Shown here in pieces: positions 1 through 6,343 of a stretch of DNA of 12,507 nucleotides. Made by a program: the position numbers and the translations under genes. The DNA is from CAZRVH01 sp964608325 (lineage in GTDB: Bacteria > Patescibacteriota > Gracilibacteria > Peribacterales > Peribacteraceae). Numbering within the stretch: position 1 is the stretch's first letter; every line of letters starts with the position of its first letter. The notes under the pieces were generated by a model, which was not told where the DNA came from, did not search any database, and saw only the letters and a list, made by a program, of their open reading frames with translations. Location: contig CAZSMX010000018.1 of assembly GCA_964608325.1 (NCBI GenBank), forward strand, positions 1 through 12,507, written 5' to 3'.

Positions 1-43
1 GTCACGGAGGAGGTCGCGGGTTCGAGTCCCGTCAGCTCCGCCA
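1..43 (+). tRNA. tRNA-Asp (GTC), 3' part only
   Basis: The window opens at the anticodon GTC. It is followed by AC, the 3' half of the anticodon stem (GGAGG), a T-arm GCGGG-TTCGAGT-CCCGT, the 3' acceptor strand CAGCTCC, discriminator G and an encoded CCA. From GTCAC through the T-arm the sequence closely resembles E. coli tRNA-Asp as I remember it, and GTC is the Asp anticodon. The 5' half (D-arm, 5' acceptor strand, expected GGAGCTG) lies outside the window. Identity as Asp follows from anticodon and T-arm and is fairly sure. Confidence 0.9.
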
Positions 44-60
44 TCATTGTTTCTAAGATG

Positions 61-87
61 AAGACGTACCCGAGCTGGCTACGTTTT
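61..87 (+). terminator. Probable terminator after tRNA-Asp
   Basis: ACGTA (64-68) pairs with TACGT (80-84), with an inner CC/GG pair separated by a C-C mismatch and a GAGCT loop, followed directly by TTTT. The stem is weak and the T-run short, but it sits 20 nt after the tRNA, where a terminator is expected. Confidence 0.4.
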
Positions 88-108
88 CACGAAAGGTTTG
101 TTTACCGT

Positions 109-267
109 GGAGTCCTTCATGGAGTCACACTCGCTTGATCGATTGCATAGATCGGGTACCTCAATGCGAAGCTTGGAGGAAGTATCGAATAAAGAAATTT
201 ACCCGCCATTTAAAAACACATTTCCCGCCGAAAGCCTCCGCCCTTCAAGGCGGAGTCCTTCGTGGAG
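109..267 (+). repeat. Direct repeat GGAGTCCTTCRTGGAG, two copies, with hairpin
   Basis: GGAGTCCTTCATGGAG at 109-124 recurs as GGAGTCCTTCGTGGAG at 252-267 (15 of 16 identical). In each copy a Shine-Dalgarno-like GGAG is followed by six bases and a start-like codon (ATG 119, GTG 262). The second copy begins inside the right arm of a hairpin, CTCCGCC (236-242) and GGCGGAG (249-255). The ATG at 119 opens a frame to 337 that looks unlike a protein, so I do not call it. Otherwise I see nothing coding between the tRNA and the HTH gene. Confidence 0.55.
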
Positions 268-273
268 CCCGCC

Positions 274-825
274 ATGGTGTGTACAGTGGAGGCCATGGAT
301 ACCACCTACCTCACCATCGCCGAAGCAGGCAAGTTGACGGGCCGCTCCGCATCTACCATCCGCCGTCTCATCCACACCATCACGGAGACCCCGGCACACG
401 CCGACCGTGACGCGGTACTCCCCTCCCCCCAGGATGTCGCCGCCTTCAAAAAGAAGGGTGAAAACTTCACGTGGACCGTCCGCCAGGACGTCGTTTTGAA
501 GAATTTCAATACAGCCCAGAAGGAAGAGAAGAAATCCAAAGCCGAACCGGCCGGGGACATCTTCAATATCCTGCAGAAGGAGCTTGACCTGAAGAACCAG
601 CAGATCGAGAAACAGTGGGAAGTCATCCACTCCCTCAACGATCGCCTACGCGAGGGAAACATGCTCATGGGCGCCCTTCAGAAGAGACTCTCCTTGCCGG
701 AGGCCCAGGCCCCCGTCGAGGCTGTCGTGGACGCCACTCCGGTTGCGGAAAAAGTGACCGCCAAGAAGGCCTCCAAGAAGGAACCGGTGGCCGCCAAGAA
801 GGGCTTCTTTGGATGGCTCCGCTAA
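274..825 (+). CDS. Helix-turn-helix (MerR/excisionase-like) protein with coiled coil
   Basis: The N-terminus carries a single winged-helix/MerR-like DNA-binding segment (YLTIAEAGKLTG followed by RSASTIRRLI). A charged linker leads to a helical region rich in heptad-like spacing (about residues 90-145, LQKELDLKNQQIEKQ and LNDRLRE), which should form a coiled coil. The tail is Ala/Lys-rich and ends GFFGWLR. Similar HTH-plus-coiled-coil proteins are common among plasmid and accessory regulators; a DNA-binding, oligomerising role is inference. I chose ATG 274 because GGAG (264-267) lies six bases upstream. GTG 262 has an equally spaced GGAG (252-255), and ATG 295 fits the domain start but has GGAGG only two bases away. 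A terminator follows at 865-891, so it appears monocistronic. Confidence 0.75.
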   Translation: MVCTVEAMDTTYLTIAEAGKLTGRSASTIRRLIHTITETPAHADRDAVLPSPQDVAAFKKKGENFTWTVRQDVVLKNFNTAQKEEKKSKAEPAGDIFNILQKELDLKNQQIEKQWEVIHSLNDRLREGNMLMGALQKRLSLPEAQAPVEAVVDATPVAEKVTAKKASKKEPVAAKKGFFGWLR

Positions 826-864
826 AAAAGGCTTAGATTAGGGTTCTTCGTTGAAATTGAATCC

Positions 865-894
865 AAACGCTCCGTGACCCGGGGCGTTTTTGAT
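865..894 (+). terminator. Rho-independent terminator of the HTH gene
   Basis: AAACGCTCC (865-873), loop GTGACCC, then GGGGCGTTT pairing back (one T-G wobble) and a run of five T. It lies 40 nt after the HTH stop codon and points the same way. Confidence 0.8.
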
Positions 895-1050
895 TCATTC
901 TACAGGTAGTATGATGATGCCTCGGCAGGCTTTCGTAAGCGCACTTGAGACATGGTGGCGTGCGGGGTAAGGTACCGCTCAGCTTTGTAATGCTATCATT
1001 CAATACGTTGCATTGATTCCCTATGCAATGCTTATGCGACACATGAGACT

Positions 1051-1545
1051 ATGAATTACATCTTGCAAGCAAAGACGGAGGCATTGCTCTCTCAGGCGTC
1101 TGATTTCCCGTGGTTTGCGCATGTCGGAGAAGGCTCTTTGGAGCAGTCTCTGGTCGTAAAAAATTGGGACGTTGCCATCGAAAAATGTACTAGCATCGAT
1201 TATGAGAATTTCGGAATAGAGATGACTAATCACATCCGACGTGTCGTTCGTACGGCTAGTGTCGAACGTTATCAGCAATGGAATGAAATCACTGCGATCG
1301 TGAGACCACCGATCATTGGTATGGCAATGTCCGCGATTGAACGCGTACCAGTCGTATCCCAGGAATGCATCACCGCTATTAAACTCCAGATATCTAGGGA
1401 CCTTATTCGCGCTTGCATTGAGAGCGAATACGCGGATTTTTTTCCCCCAGGCTACTATCTCGATACCTTCCAGATATATTCATTGGGTCGTTTTCCCTGC
1501 GGCTGGAACGGGGACTACCCCCAGGGGCAAAGAATCATCTACTAA
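1051..1545 (+). CDS. Hypothetical protein, unknown function
   Basis: This 164-residue protein has no signal peptide or membrane segment and looks soluble and mixed alpha/beta. I do not recognise the family. The most distinctive part is the C-terminus, where SLGRFPCGWNGDYPQGQ ends the protein; the PCGWxGxYPxG pattern resembles C-termini of various uncharacterised bacterial proteins, but I cannot name one. The start at 1051 has no visible Shine-Dalgarno; the upstream bases GCGACACATGAGACT contain no GGAG. No shadow gene explains the open frame, and it ends just before the inverted repeat at 1582-1638 that separates it from gatA. Its neighbours give no functional hint. Confidence 0.6.
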   Translation: MNYILQAKTEALLSQASDFPWFAHVGEGSLEQSLVVKNWDVAIEKCTSIDYENFGIEMTNHIRRVVRTASVERYQQWNEITAIVRPPIIGMAMSAIERVPVVSQECITAIKLQISRDLIRACIESEYADFFPPGYYLDTFQIYSLGRFPCGWNGDYPQGQRIIY

Positions 1546-1581
1546 GGATTCAGCACAAAATAGGCTTCCTCGTGCGTCCCC

Positions 1582-1638
1582 TTCGACAGGCTCAAGGTGA
1601 CACGAAAAATCTTACGGTGTCATGGTGAGCCTGTCGAA
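1582..1638. repeat. Long inverted repeat between convergent genes (TTCGACAGGCTCA)
   Basis: TTCGACAGGCTCA (1582-1594) is perfectly complementary to TGAGCCTGTCGAA (1626-1638). Nested inside, GACAC (1599-1603) pairs with GTGTC (1617-1621). The loop contains GAAAAATC, giving ATTTTTC on the minus strand. It stands between the 3' ends of the 1051-1545 gene and gatA, so it could terminate transcription from both sides. A related motif, CCCTGAGCTTGTCGAAGGG, occurs at 9785-9803, so this is a dispersed repeat. Confidence 0.75.
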
Positions 1639-1649
1639 CCATGATTGAT

Positions 1650-3107
1650 TTACAGATTCGGCTTCTTCATATGCCACTCCGTGCTCTGTTCGTAGGCGTG
1701 GGCGGCCTTGAGGATCCCCTCTTCGCCCCACTGCGGACCCATCAGCTGCATACCGATCGGCAGGTTGTCTTTGCTGAAGCCGCACGGGAGCGCGACGCTG
1801 GGGATTCCTGCCATCGGCTGGGCAACGGAGAAGACGTCCTCCAGGTACATTGCTACGGGGTCTCCTTCGTGGGCTCCGACTTTGAAGGCCGGGGAGGGCG
1901 AAATAGGCGACAGGATGACGTCCACCTTCTTGAAGGCCTCCGTGAAGTCCTGGCGGAGCAGGGAGCGTACTTTCTGCGCCTGACGGTAGTAGGCATCGAA
2001 GTATCCGGCGGAAAGCGCGTAGGTTCCGATCATGATGCGGCGCTTCACCTCCTTGCCGAATCCCCCGCTGCGCGCGGCGAAGTAGTAGTCGACCAGATTG
2101 TCCAAATCCCCTCCATGGTGTCCGTAGCGGATGCCGTCGTAGCGGGACATGTTGGAGCTCACCTCGCAGGGGCAGATGACGTAGTAGGTTGCCACCGCGT
2201 ACTTGGTGTGCGGCAGGCTGATGTCGTGGACGGTGGCGCCGAGTGACTCGAAGTGCTTCGCGGCATCCCGCACGGCGGCCTCCACGGCGGGGTCCATGCC
2301 CGGCAGGAAGTATTCCTTCGGCAGTCCGATCTTCAGCCCCTTCACGTCGCCCGTCAGGGCCTTGGTATACGCAGGGACGGGGACGTCGGCGGTGGTGGCA
2401 TCCAGGGGGTCTTTGCCGGCCATGGCCTCCATCAGGATCGCCAGGTCTTCGATCGTCTTCGCCATGGGGCCGATGGTGTCGAGGGAGCTGGCCATGCTCA
2501 TCACGCCGAAGCGGCTGACGCGTCCGTACGTGGGGCGGATGCCGGTGATGCCGCAGAAGCCGGCGGGCTGGCGGATGCTTCCGCCCGTATCCGTGCCGAG
2601 CGCGAAGAGGCATTCATCGGCCGCCACCGAGGCGCCGGATCCTCCGGATGATCCCCCGGCGACGCGTTCTGTATCCCAGGGGTTCCTGGTGACGCCATAG
2701 GCGGAGGTCTCCGTGGAGGCTCCCATGGTGAACTCATCGGTGTTCACTTTTCCGAGGCTGATGGCCCCCGCTTCCTTGAGCTTCCTGGTGACCGTGGAAT
2801 CGAAGGGGGAGACGTAGTCTTTTTTCTGCAGCATGTTGCTGCTCGCAGAGGTCTTCACCCCGTTCTCGCAGAACACATCCTTGCTCAAATAGGGGATGCC
2901 GGAGAGGGGATTGGTGAAGTCCTTCTTCGCATCCACGAATTTGGCCTGTGCCAGGGCTCGGTCGAAATTTTTCGTGACGATTGCGTTGAGGGTGCCGTCC
3001 ACGGCCTCGATCCGCTCGATGCAGGCCTTCATGATGTCCTCCGCGGAGACCTCCTTGGATGCCAGCTTCTTATGTGCCTCGGCGATGGTGAGTGTGTGCA
3101 ACGACAT
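1650..3107 (-). CDS. gatA: Aspartyl/glutamyl-tRNA amidotransferase subunit A
   Basis: GatA is the glutaminase/amidase subunit of GatCAB. It releases ammonia from glutamine, which GatB uses to amidate misacylated Glu-tRNA(Gln) and/or Asp-tRNA(Asn). The amidase-signature catalytic triad is visible: Lys76 (YLSKD), cis-Ser153 in GGSSGGSGAS, and nucleophile Ser177 in GTDTGGSIRQP. The Ser-Ser spacing of 24 matches the family. Its 485 residues are the normal full length. It starts one base after the gatC stop (TGA-T-ATG), so the two are translationally coupled. gatB is not in the window and must be elsewhere for a working enzyme. The stop codon TAA (1652-1650) lies 12 bases from the inverted repeat at 1582-1638. 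Confidence 0.97.
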   Translation of the reverse strand: MSLHTLTIAEAHKKLASKEVSAEDIMKACIERIEAVDGTLNAIVTKNFDRALAQAKFVDAKKDFTNPLSGIPYLSKDVFCENGVKTSASSNMLQKKDYVSPFDSTVTRKLKEAGAISLGKVNTDEFTMGASTETSAYGVTRNPWDTERVAGGSSGGSGASVAADECLFALGTDTGGSIRQPAGFCGITGIRPTYGRVSRFGVMSMASSLDTIGPMAKTIEDLAILMEAMAGKDPLDATTADVPVPAYTKALTGDVKGLKIGLPKEYFLPGMDPAVEAAVRDAAKHFESLGATVHDISLPHTKYAVATYYVICPCEVSSNMSRYDGIRYGHHGGDLDNLVDYYFAARSGGFGKEVKRRIMIGTYALSAGYFDAYYRQAQKVRSLLRQDFTEAFKKVDVILSPISPSPAFKVGAHEGDPVAMYLEDVFSVAQPMAGIPSVALPCGFSKDNLPIGMQLMGPQWGEEGILKAAHAYEQSTEWHMKKPNL

Positions 3108-3108
3108 A

Positions 3109-3408
3109 TCAGCCGTGGGCGGAGGGGGTTTCGATTTGATGATCTTCGATCGGTAGGGGACTGGTCGCCAGGAGTTCGTCGGGCTTTGCTTTGGTGGGGT
3201 TCTGGACGATGTCTTCGCGCACGCTGTTTACCAGAGACGTGCCTCCGGCCGTGGCCTCCACCTTGGAGGTGTCCACTTCGGAAAGCATGTCGATATAGGT
3301 CATGATCGAACTCATCTCCTTCGCGTACGTCTCCACCTCCTCATCCTTCAGGGTGAGGCGGGCGAGCTTGGCGATATGCCGGACTTGGTCTGCGGTCAGC
3401 TGCGTCAT
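3109..3408 (-). CDS. gatC: Aspartyl/glutamyl-tRNA amidotransferase subunit C
   Basis: This small 99-residue subunit wraps around the GatA-GatB interface and stabilises the amidotransferase. The N-terminal helical region is typical (ADQVRHIAKLARLTL, then EMSSIMTYIDMLSEVDT), as is the C-terminal part (REDIVQNP). I chose ATG 3408 because it gives the usual MTxLTxxxVxHIAKLA start; the longer open frame to 3576 runs through a terminator. Only a weak GGCGG precedes the start. It is the first gene of gatC-gatA. The terminator at 3471-3500 just upstream belongs to the preceding minus-strand unit, so gatC needs its own promoter between 3409 and 3470; I could not identify it with confidence. Confidence 0.95.
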   Translation of the reverse strand: MTQLTADQVRHIAKLARLTLKDEEVETYAKEMSSIMTYIDMLSEVDTSKVEATAGGTSLVNSVREDIVQNPTKAKPDELLATSPLPIEDHQIETPSAHG

Positions 3409-3470
3409 GACCGCCGGATGGTACAGAAAAATAGCCCTGCATCCAAGCGAAGCGCGTGGTGCGGGGCATA

Positions 3471-3500
3471 AAAAAAGCCCGCTATCGAAAGCGGGCTTTG
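3471..3500 (-). terminator. Rho-independent terminator of cassette F (minus strand)
   Basis: On the minus strand, AAAGCCCGC, loop TTTCGATA, then GCGGGC followed by seven T. It lies downstream of the 3910-3605 gene and of the 3' arm of cassette F (3525-3506), and upstream of gatC. The T-run exists only on the minus strand. Confidence 0.85.
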
Positions 3501-3505
3501 GGTGG

Positions 3506-3996
3506 GGACAGAGTGAGCTGACTTCAAGGGGTGCACTTGCTACCGGAGAATTCCGGTAGCAAGTGCAGATCCACAATGTTGCTCCGCAATGCGGAGCGGT
3601 GCCGTTAGCCCGCCTTCGCGAGGGAGACGGCGGGTTCGACGGCGGAGCGCTGCTTGGCTTCGATCACTTCGCGGACGATGCTTTGCAGCGGCGCGGTGCC
3701 GGGAACGCGAGCCACGATCACCTTGGGGGTGATGTCGCCGCCGTGGGTCTTGATGACGGGCAGCAAATGCTCGATGCGGTTCGCGGGGCGCCGTTGCGGT
3801 TTGTCGAGTTGGTCGAGATGGCGGTCGGACCCGGGACGGATGTCGCGGGACGAGCTGCACAGAACGAACGATTCGGCATTACGCGGGGGGAGAAACAAAG
3901 CGCGGGACATGTTCAGACTCCTTTGTGGATGGAATATTCCTCCGTTTTTTGCCTGGTACACCCAGGCATCCTTACGGAAGTCACCTCACTCTTTCC
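3506..3996 (-). other. Cassette unit F: small gene inside nested inverted repeats
   Basis: Read on the minus strand, the outer arm P1 GGAAAGAGTGAGGTGACTTC (3996-3977) is matched by GGACAGAGTGAGCTGACTTC on the plus strand at 3506-3525, so the two ends can pair at 18 of 20 positions. P2 is a perfect hairpin GCCTGG-loop-CCAGGC (3951-3967). The ORF follows (3910-3605), then a GCTCCGC/GCGGAGC hairpin (3581-3597), then Pn, a perfect 15-bp hairpin with a GAAT loop on the plus strand (3533-3566). TTCACAGCA (4009-4001) lies 4 nt outside the 5' arm. The layout matches units A-E 3.7 kb away, although the sequences differ. Confidence 0.75.
3605..3910 (-). CDS. Small protein of cassette F, unknown function
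   Basis: A 101-residue protein with an excellent Shine-Dalgarno AAGGAGT six bases before ATG 3910, which is why I reject the longer frame starting at 3961. The N-terminal part is Arg/Ser-rich (SSSRDIRPGSDRH). The C-terminal half looks more folded (THGGDITPKVIVARVPGT, then a predicted helix SIVREVIEAKQRSA). There is no signal peptide or membrane segment, and I do not recognise the family. A promoter (TTGACA-16-TATTAT, 4051-4024) and a terminator (3500-3471) frame it as a single-gene unit, divergent from rnpA. Function unknown. Confidence 0.65.
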   Translation of the reverse strand: MSRALFLPPRNAESFVLCSSSRDIRPGSDRHLDQLDKPQRRPANRIEHLLPVIKTHGGDITPKVIVARVPGTAPLQSIVREVIEAKQRSAVEPAVSLAKAG

Positions 3997-4023
3997 GAAT
4001 TGCTGTGAAAGATCTTATCTATC

Positions 4024-4051
4024 ATAATACGCCATATTTAAAATTTGTCAA
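4024..4051 (-). promoter_or_regulatory. Sigma-70-type promoter of cassette F
   Basis: The minus strand reads TTGACA (4051-4046), a 16-nt spacer and TATTAT (4029-4024). Transcription should begin near 4017, just before TTCACAGCA and the 5' arm of the cassette. The plus strand reads TTGTCA over the same bases (4045-4050), so a divergent rnpA promoter could share this -35; its -10 (TGAAAC after 17 nt) is poor. Confidence 0.65.
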
Positions 4052-4106
4052 TATCTCTAAAAAGGCCTGAAACAGGGCTCTTTGGCGTTCCATTCAAAGC
4101 ACTGGT

Positions 4107-4478
4107 ATGCTTCCAAGGATGATCGCCAAACGTCTCTCCGGCCGCAAAGTGAATGATTTCGTCCTTCGCAAAGGGAAGGTATGGAAGGGGAAGACGATGA
4201 CGATCCGTTGGGTTCCCGGGCATCCCCGCCGTCCCGATGCCGACAAAACGAAAGACGCGCTGTACCTGGGTACGTTCGCTTCGGCGTCGCTGGATAAGTC
4301 CGCGGTGCGTCGTAACCGCATGCGCCGCCGTTGCAGGGAAGCGATTCGCCTGGAGCTGAAAGAACGCGAGAAAATGCCCGCCGTCCAGTTGTTGGTGTGC
4401 CCGCGAGCAGCTAGTCTGGACGCCTCGTTCGAGGTGATTCGCAAAGACATCTCGGAGTTTCTTTCCACCCTCTCATGA
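4107..4478 (+). CDS. rnpA: Ribonuclease P protein component
   Basis: RnpA is the protein cofactor that binds the RNase P RNA and helps it cleave the 5' leader of precursor tRNAs. The 123 residues are a normal length. The RNR signature, RRNRMRRRCREA, is at about residues 68-79, and the N-terminus MLPRMIAKRLSGRKVNDFVL matches the family's usual start. Its stop overlaps the yidC start (ATGA at 4475-4478), the conserved rnpA-yidC arrangement. The rpmH gene that usually precedes rnpA is absent here; cassette F occupies that position. No strong Shine-Dalgarno is visible (the bases before the ATG are CAAAGCACTGGT). Confidence 0.93.
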   Translation: MLPRMIAKRLSGRKVNDFVLRKGKVWKGKTMTIRWVPGHPRRPDADKTKDALYLGTFASASLDKSAVRRNRMRRRCREAIRLELKEREKMPAVQLLVCPRAASLDASFEVIRKDISEFLSTLS

Positions 4479-5818
4479 CAGCGCCGAAGAAGCAGTCCCG
4501 CCTGACGGAATACCTTTTGATTTTCGCCCTCGTCTACGTCGTCGTAACGGTCTTTTTCCCTGGGCAGAAAAACGAAACGCAGACCCAAACAACGCCGGTC
4601 ACGCTGAGTGCCCAGTCGGAAACGGTTCGTATCGGCACGCATCCCGTCTTGGTTCTGAAGAATCCCGCGACACGCAGTGTGAACCAGGGGTGGATTCCGT
4701 GGATCAGCTACAAGTGGTGCTCCCTCACCGGTGGTGATTGCACGGCTTTGGAGCCGCGTTCGTTTGGCCCGAGTGTCCTTATCGCATCCAAGTGTCCCGC
4801 GCCTCCCGTAGGCGTTTCCTACGTGAAATCGGACGGGTCCAGCGAGCAGCGCACATCCAATGAGACCGTTACCCCCTGCGAACCCGTCACGACGGTGCAG
4901 CCTGGGGAGACGAAAGAGATCAGCTTGGCAGCGTGGAAGTACTCCATCTTTGACGATATCGGCACATACAACGTAACCCTGCCCGTGCAGATCCAGCCTG
5001 AAACGCAGAGCGGGGGAGTGGTTGCGGCCGCATCGGGAGCGACTCTGGCGGCTACGTTTGATGTCGCCCAGCCCAATGCCTTCGTGAAGCTGTTCCGTGC
5101 ATTGGTCACCAAGCCCATCCTGAACGCCATGGTGTTCGTCGGCGGCATCACGCCGGGACACAGCCTGGCCCTTGCGATCATCATCATCACGCTTCTCATC
5201 AAATTCATCCTGTTCATCCCCACCCAGCACGCCATGGAGGGGCAGAAGAAAATGCAGCTCCTGCAGCCCAAGCTGGAGGCCGTGCGCGCCAAATATCCCA
5301 ACGATCCCCAGAAGGTGAATGAGGAAACCATGAAACTCTGGAAGGAGCACGGCGTGAATCCCCTCCAATCCTGCCTGCCCCTCCTGTTGCAGTTCCCCCT
5401 GCTTATCGGACTGCTGTACGCCGTCGAATCAGGAGCGAATATCGCCCTTGCCCGCGAGTATATCTACGGCTTCAACCAGAACCTTTCCTGGAGCTTCAAT
5501 AACTCGCTCTTCGGCATCGATTTGACCAAGCCCGAAGTCATCATTTTCCCGATCCTCCTCATCGTCCTCCAGTTCTTCCAGATGAAACTGTCGTTCGCCA
5601 TCGCCGATAAGAAAAAGGCCAAGGAAGTCGAGAAGGCCGAGGAGACGCCGGGCAACGCCATGGCCATGCAGCAGAAGATGATGACCTACGTCCTGCCCTT
5701 CATGATCGGGTTCTTCGCACTCCGCTTCCCAGCCGCCGTGGCCCTGTACTGGGGTGTCTCGACGGTGTTTGCGATTGGACAACAGATTATTGTGAATAAA
5801 GAGCACTTGAGTGCTTGA
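4475..5818 (+). CDS. yidC: Membrane protein insertase YidC/Oxa1
   Basis: YidC inserts and folds inner-membrane proteins alone or with SecYEG. At 447 residues it is shorter than E. coli YidC. An N-terminal transmembrane segment (about 12-29, EYLLIFALVYVVVTVFFPG) is followed by an extracytoplasmic domain of about 170 residues with four cysteines (82, 89, 107, 135) that might form disulfides. The Oxa1 core runs from about 203 to 440. The charged residue in the hydrophilic groove is Lys243 (TLLIKFILF), where many homologues have Arg. The cytoplasmic loop is KKMQLLQPKLEAVRAKYPND, and the last membrane segments are near 355-370 and 405-440. Translation is coupled to rnpA. No T-rich terminator follows; a large hairpin does. 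Confidence 0.96.
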   Translation: MTAPKKQSRLTEYLLIFALVYVVVTVFFPGQKNETQTQTTPVTLSAQSETVRIGTHPVLVLKNPATRSVNQGWIPWISYKWCSLTGGDCTALEPRSFGPSVLIASKCPAPPVGVSYVKSDGSSEQRTSNETVTPCEPVTTVQPGETKEISLAAWKYSIFDDIGTYNVTLPVQIQPETQSGGVVAAASGATLAATFDVAQPNAFVKLFRALVTKPILNAMVFVGGITPGHSLALAIIIITLLIKFILFIPTQHAMEGQKKMQLLQPKLEAVRAKYPNDPQKVNEETMKLWKEHGVNPLQSCLPLLLQFPLLIGLLYAVESGANIALAREYIYGFNQNLSWSFNNSLFGIDLTKPEVIIFPILLIVLQFFQMKLSFAIADKKKAKEVEKAEETPGNAMAMQQKMMTYVLPFMIGFFALRFPAAVALYWGVSTVFAIGQQIIVNKEHLSA

Positions 5819-5825
5819 GGCAATA

Positions 5826-5904
5826 AAGGGAATCAAGGCAATCAATGGAATCAAGGATCCATATCCTTGGTTTCTTTGGCTACTTTGATTACCTTGATTC
5901 CCTT
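5826..5904. repeat. Imperfect 79-nt hairpin made of AATCAAGG-like repeats
   Basis: AAGGGAATCAAGG (5826-5838) pairs perfectly with CCTTGATTCCCTT (5892-5904). At the tip CAAGGAT (5852-5858) pairs with ATCCTTG (5863-5869) around a CCAT loop. Between them the arms are related but imperfect. The left arm contains AATCAAGG or a close variant three times, so it may have grown by repeat duplication. It follows yidC by only 7 nt and has no T-run, so termination is possible but not shown. Confidence 0.7.
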
Positions 5905-5923
5905 CAGTCGCCCCCCTTGCATC

Positions 5924-5937
5924 CCCTCCGCGGAGGG
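5924..5937. repeat. Perfect palindrome CCCTCCGCGGAGGG
   Basis: A 14-base perfect palindrome 16 nt upstream of the ATG at 5954. It could be an operator; it also supplies the only GGAGG-like bases near that start, but too far away (about 16 nt) for a normal ribosome binding site. Confidence 0.45.
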
Positions 5938-5953
5938 CTAGAGTGACGCTCTT

Positions 5954-6343
5954 ATGTCATCCGACTTCGCACGCCGTTTCGAGCTTCCGCAAAAGGAACA
6001 GGACATTGCGAACAGTCCTCACGCCGTCGTCATCGTGACGGAGGACAGGAGGCAGAATCAGCTGGTGCTCACGACCGTCATTCAATCCATATCTCGCGAA
6101 GTATCCATGAAAACCGCGCAGGGATATGTGGGAACCGCAGAACACGTCAGTATCGTCCATCCCGTGACTTACGAAATGGCGTTCAGCTTGGTGAACCACG
6201 TGAATCACTTGCCGCTGACCTACGACGTGCGAAGGCGCATCGAGGACGTCCGAGAACTGGTCGAACACGTCGTTTATCTGAGCGAGGCCGTGGACAACCT
6301 TCCTCAGGCTACGGTGATCTCGTTGCAGAGGTACACGTCCTGA
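5954..6343 (+). CDS. Hypothetical protein, 129 aa, unknown function
   Basis: A soluble protein without signal peptide or membrane segment. A central beta-like stretch (HAVVIVTEDRR, then QLVLTTVIQSIS) is followed by a helical C-terminal half (YDVRRRIEDVRELVEHVVYLSEAVD). I do not recognise the family. No Shine-Dalgarno precedes ATG 5954. Its 3' end overlaps the 3' end of fbaB on the other strand by 40 bases (6304-6343). Regular codon use and a balanced composition support it being real, but the missing ribosome binding site leaves the start uncertain. Confidence 0.55.
   Translation: MSSDFARRFELPQKEQDIANSPHAVVIVTEDRRQNQLVLTTVIQSISREVSMKTAQGYVGTAEHVSIVHPVTYEMAFSLVNHVNHLPLTYDVRRRIEDVRELVEHVVYLSEAVDNLPQATVISLQRYTS

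Noticed and set aside
98..337. Plus-strand ORF starting at or near 119 with an SD-like GGAG
   Set aside because: Composition is Ser/Pro-rich and noise-like, it overlaps the HTH gene in another frame, and the start context is one copy of a direct repeat.
4475..4478. Alternative genetic code (TGA as Gly), as in some CPR phyla
   Set aside because: TGA ends rnpA, yidC, gatC and fbaB exactly where family length and neighbouring starts require a stop.
4094..5368. 424-residue open frame antisense to rnpA and yidC
   Set aside because: The plus strand encodes two recognisable families over the same bases; the antisense translation has no family features and results from codon bias.
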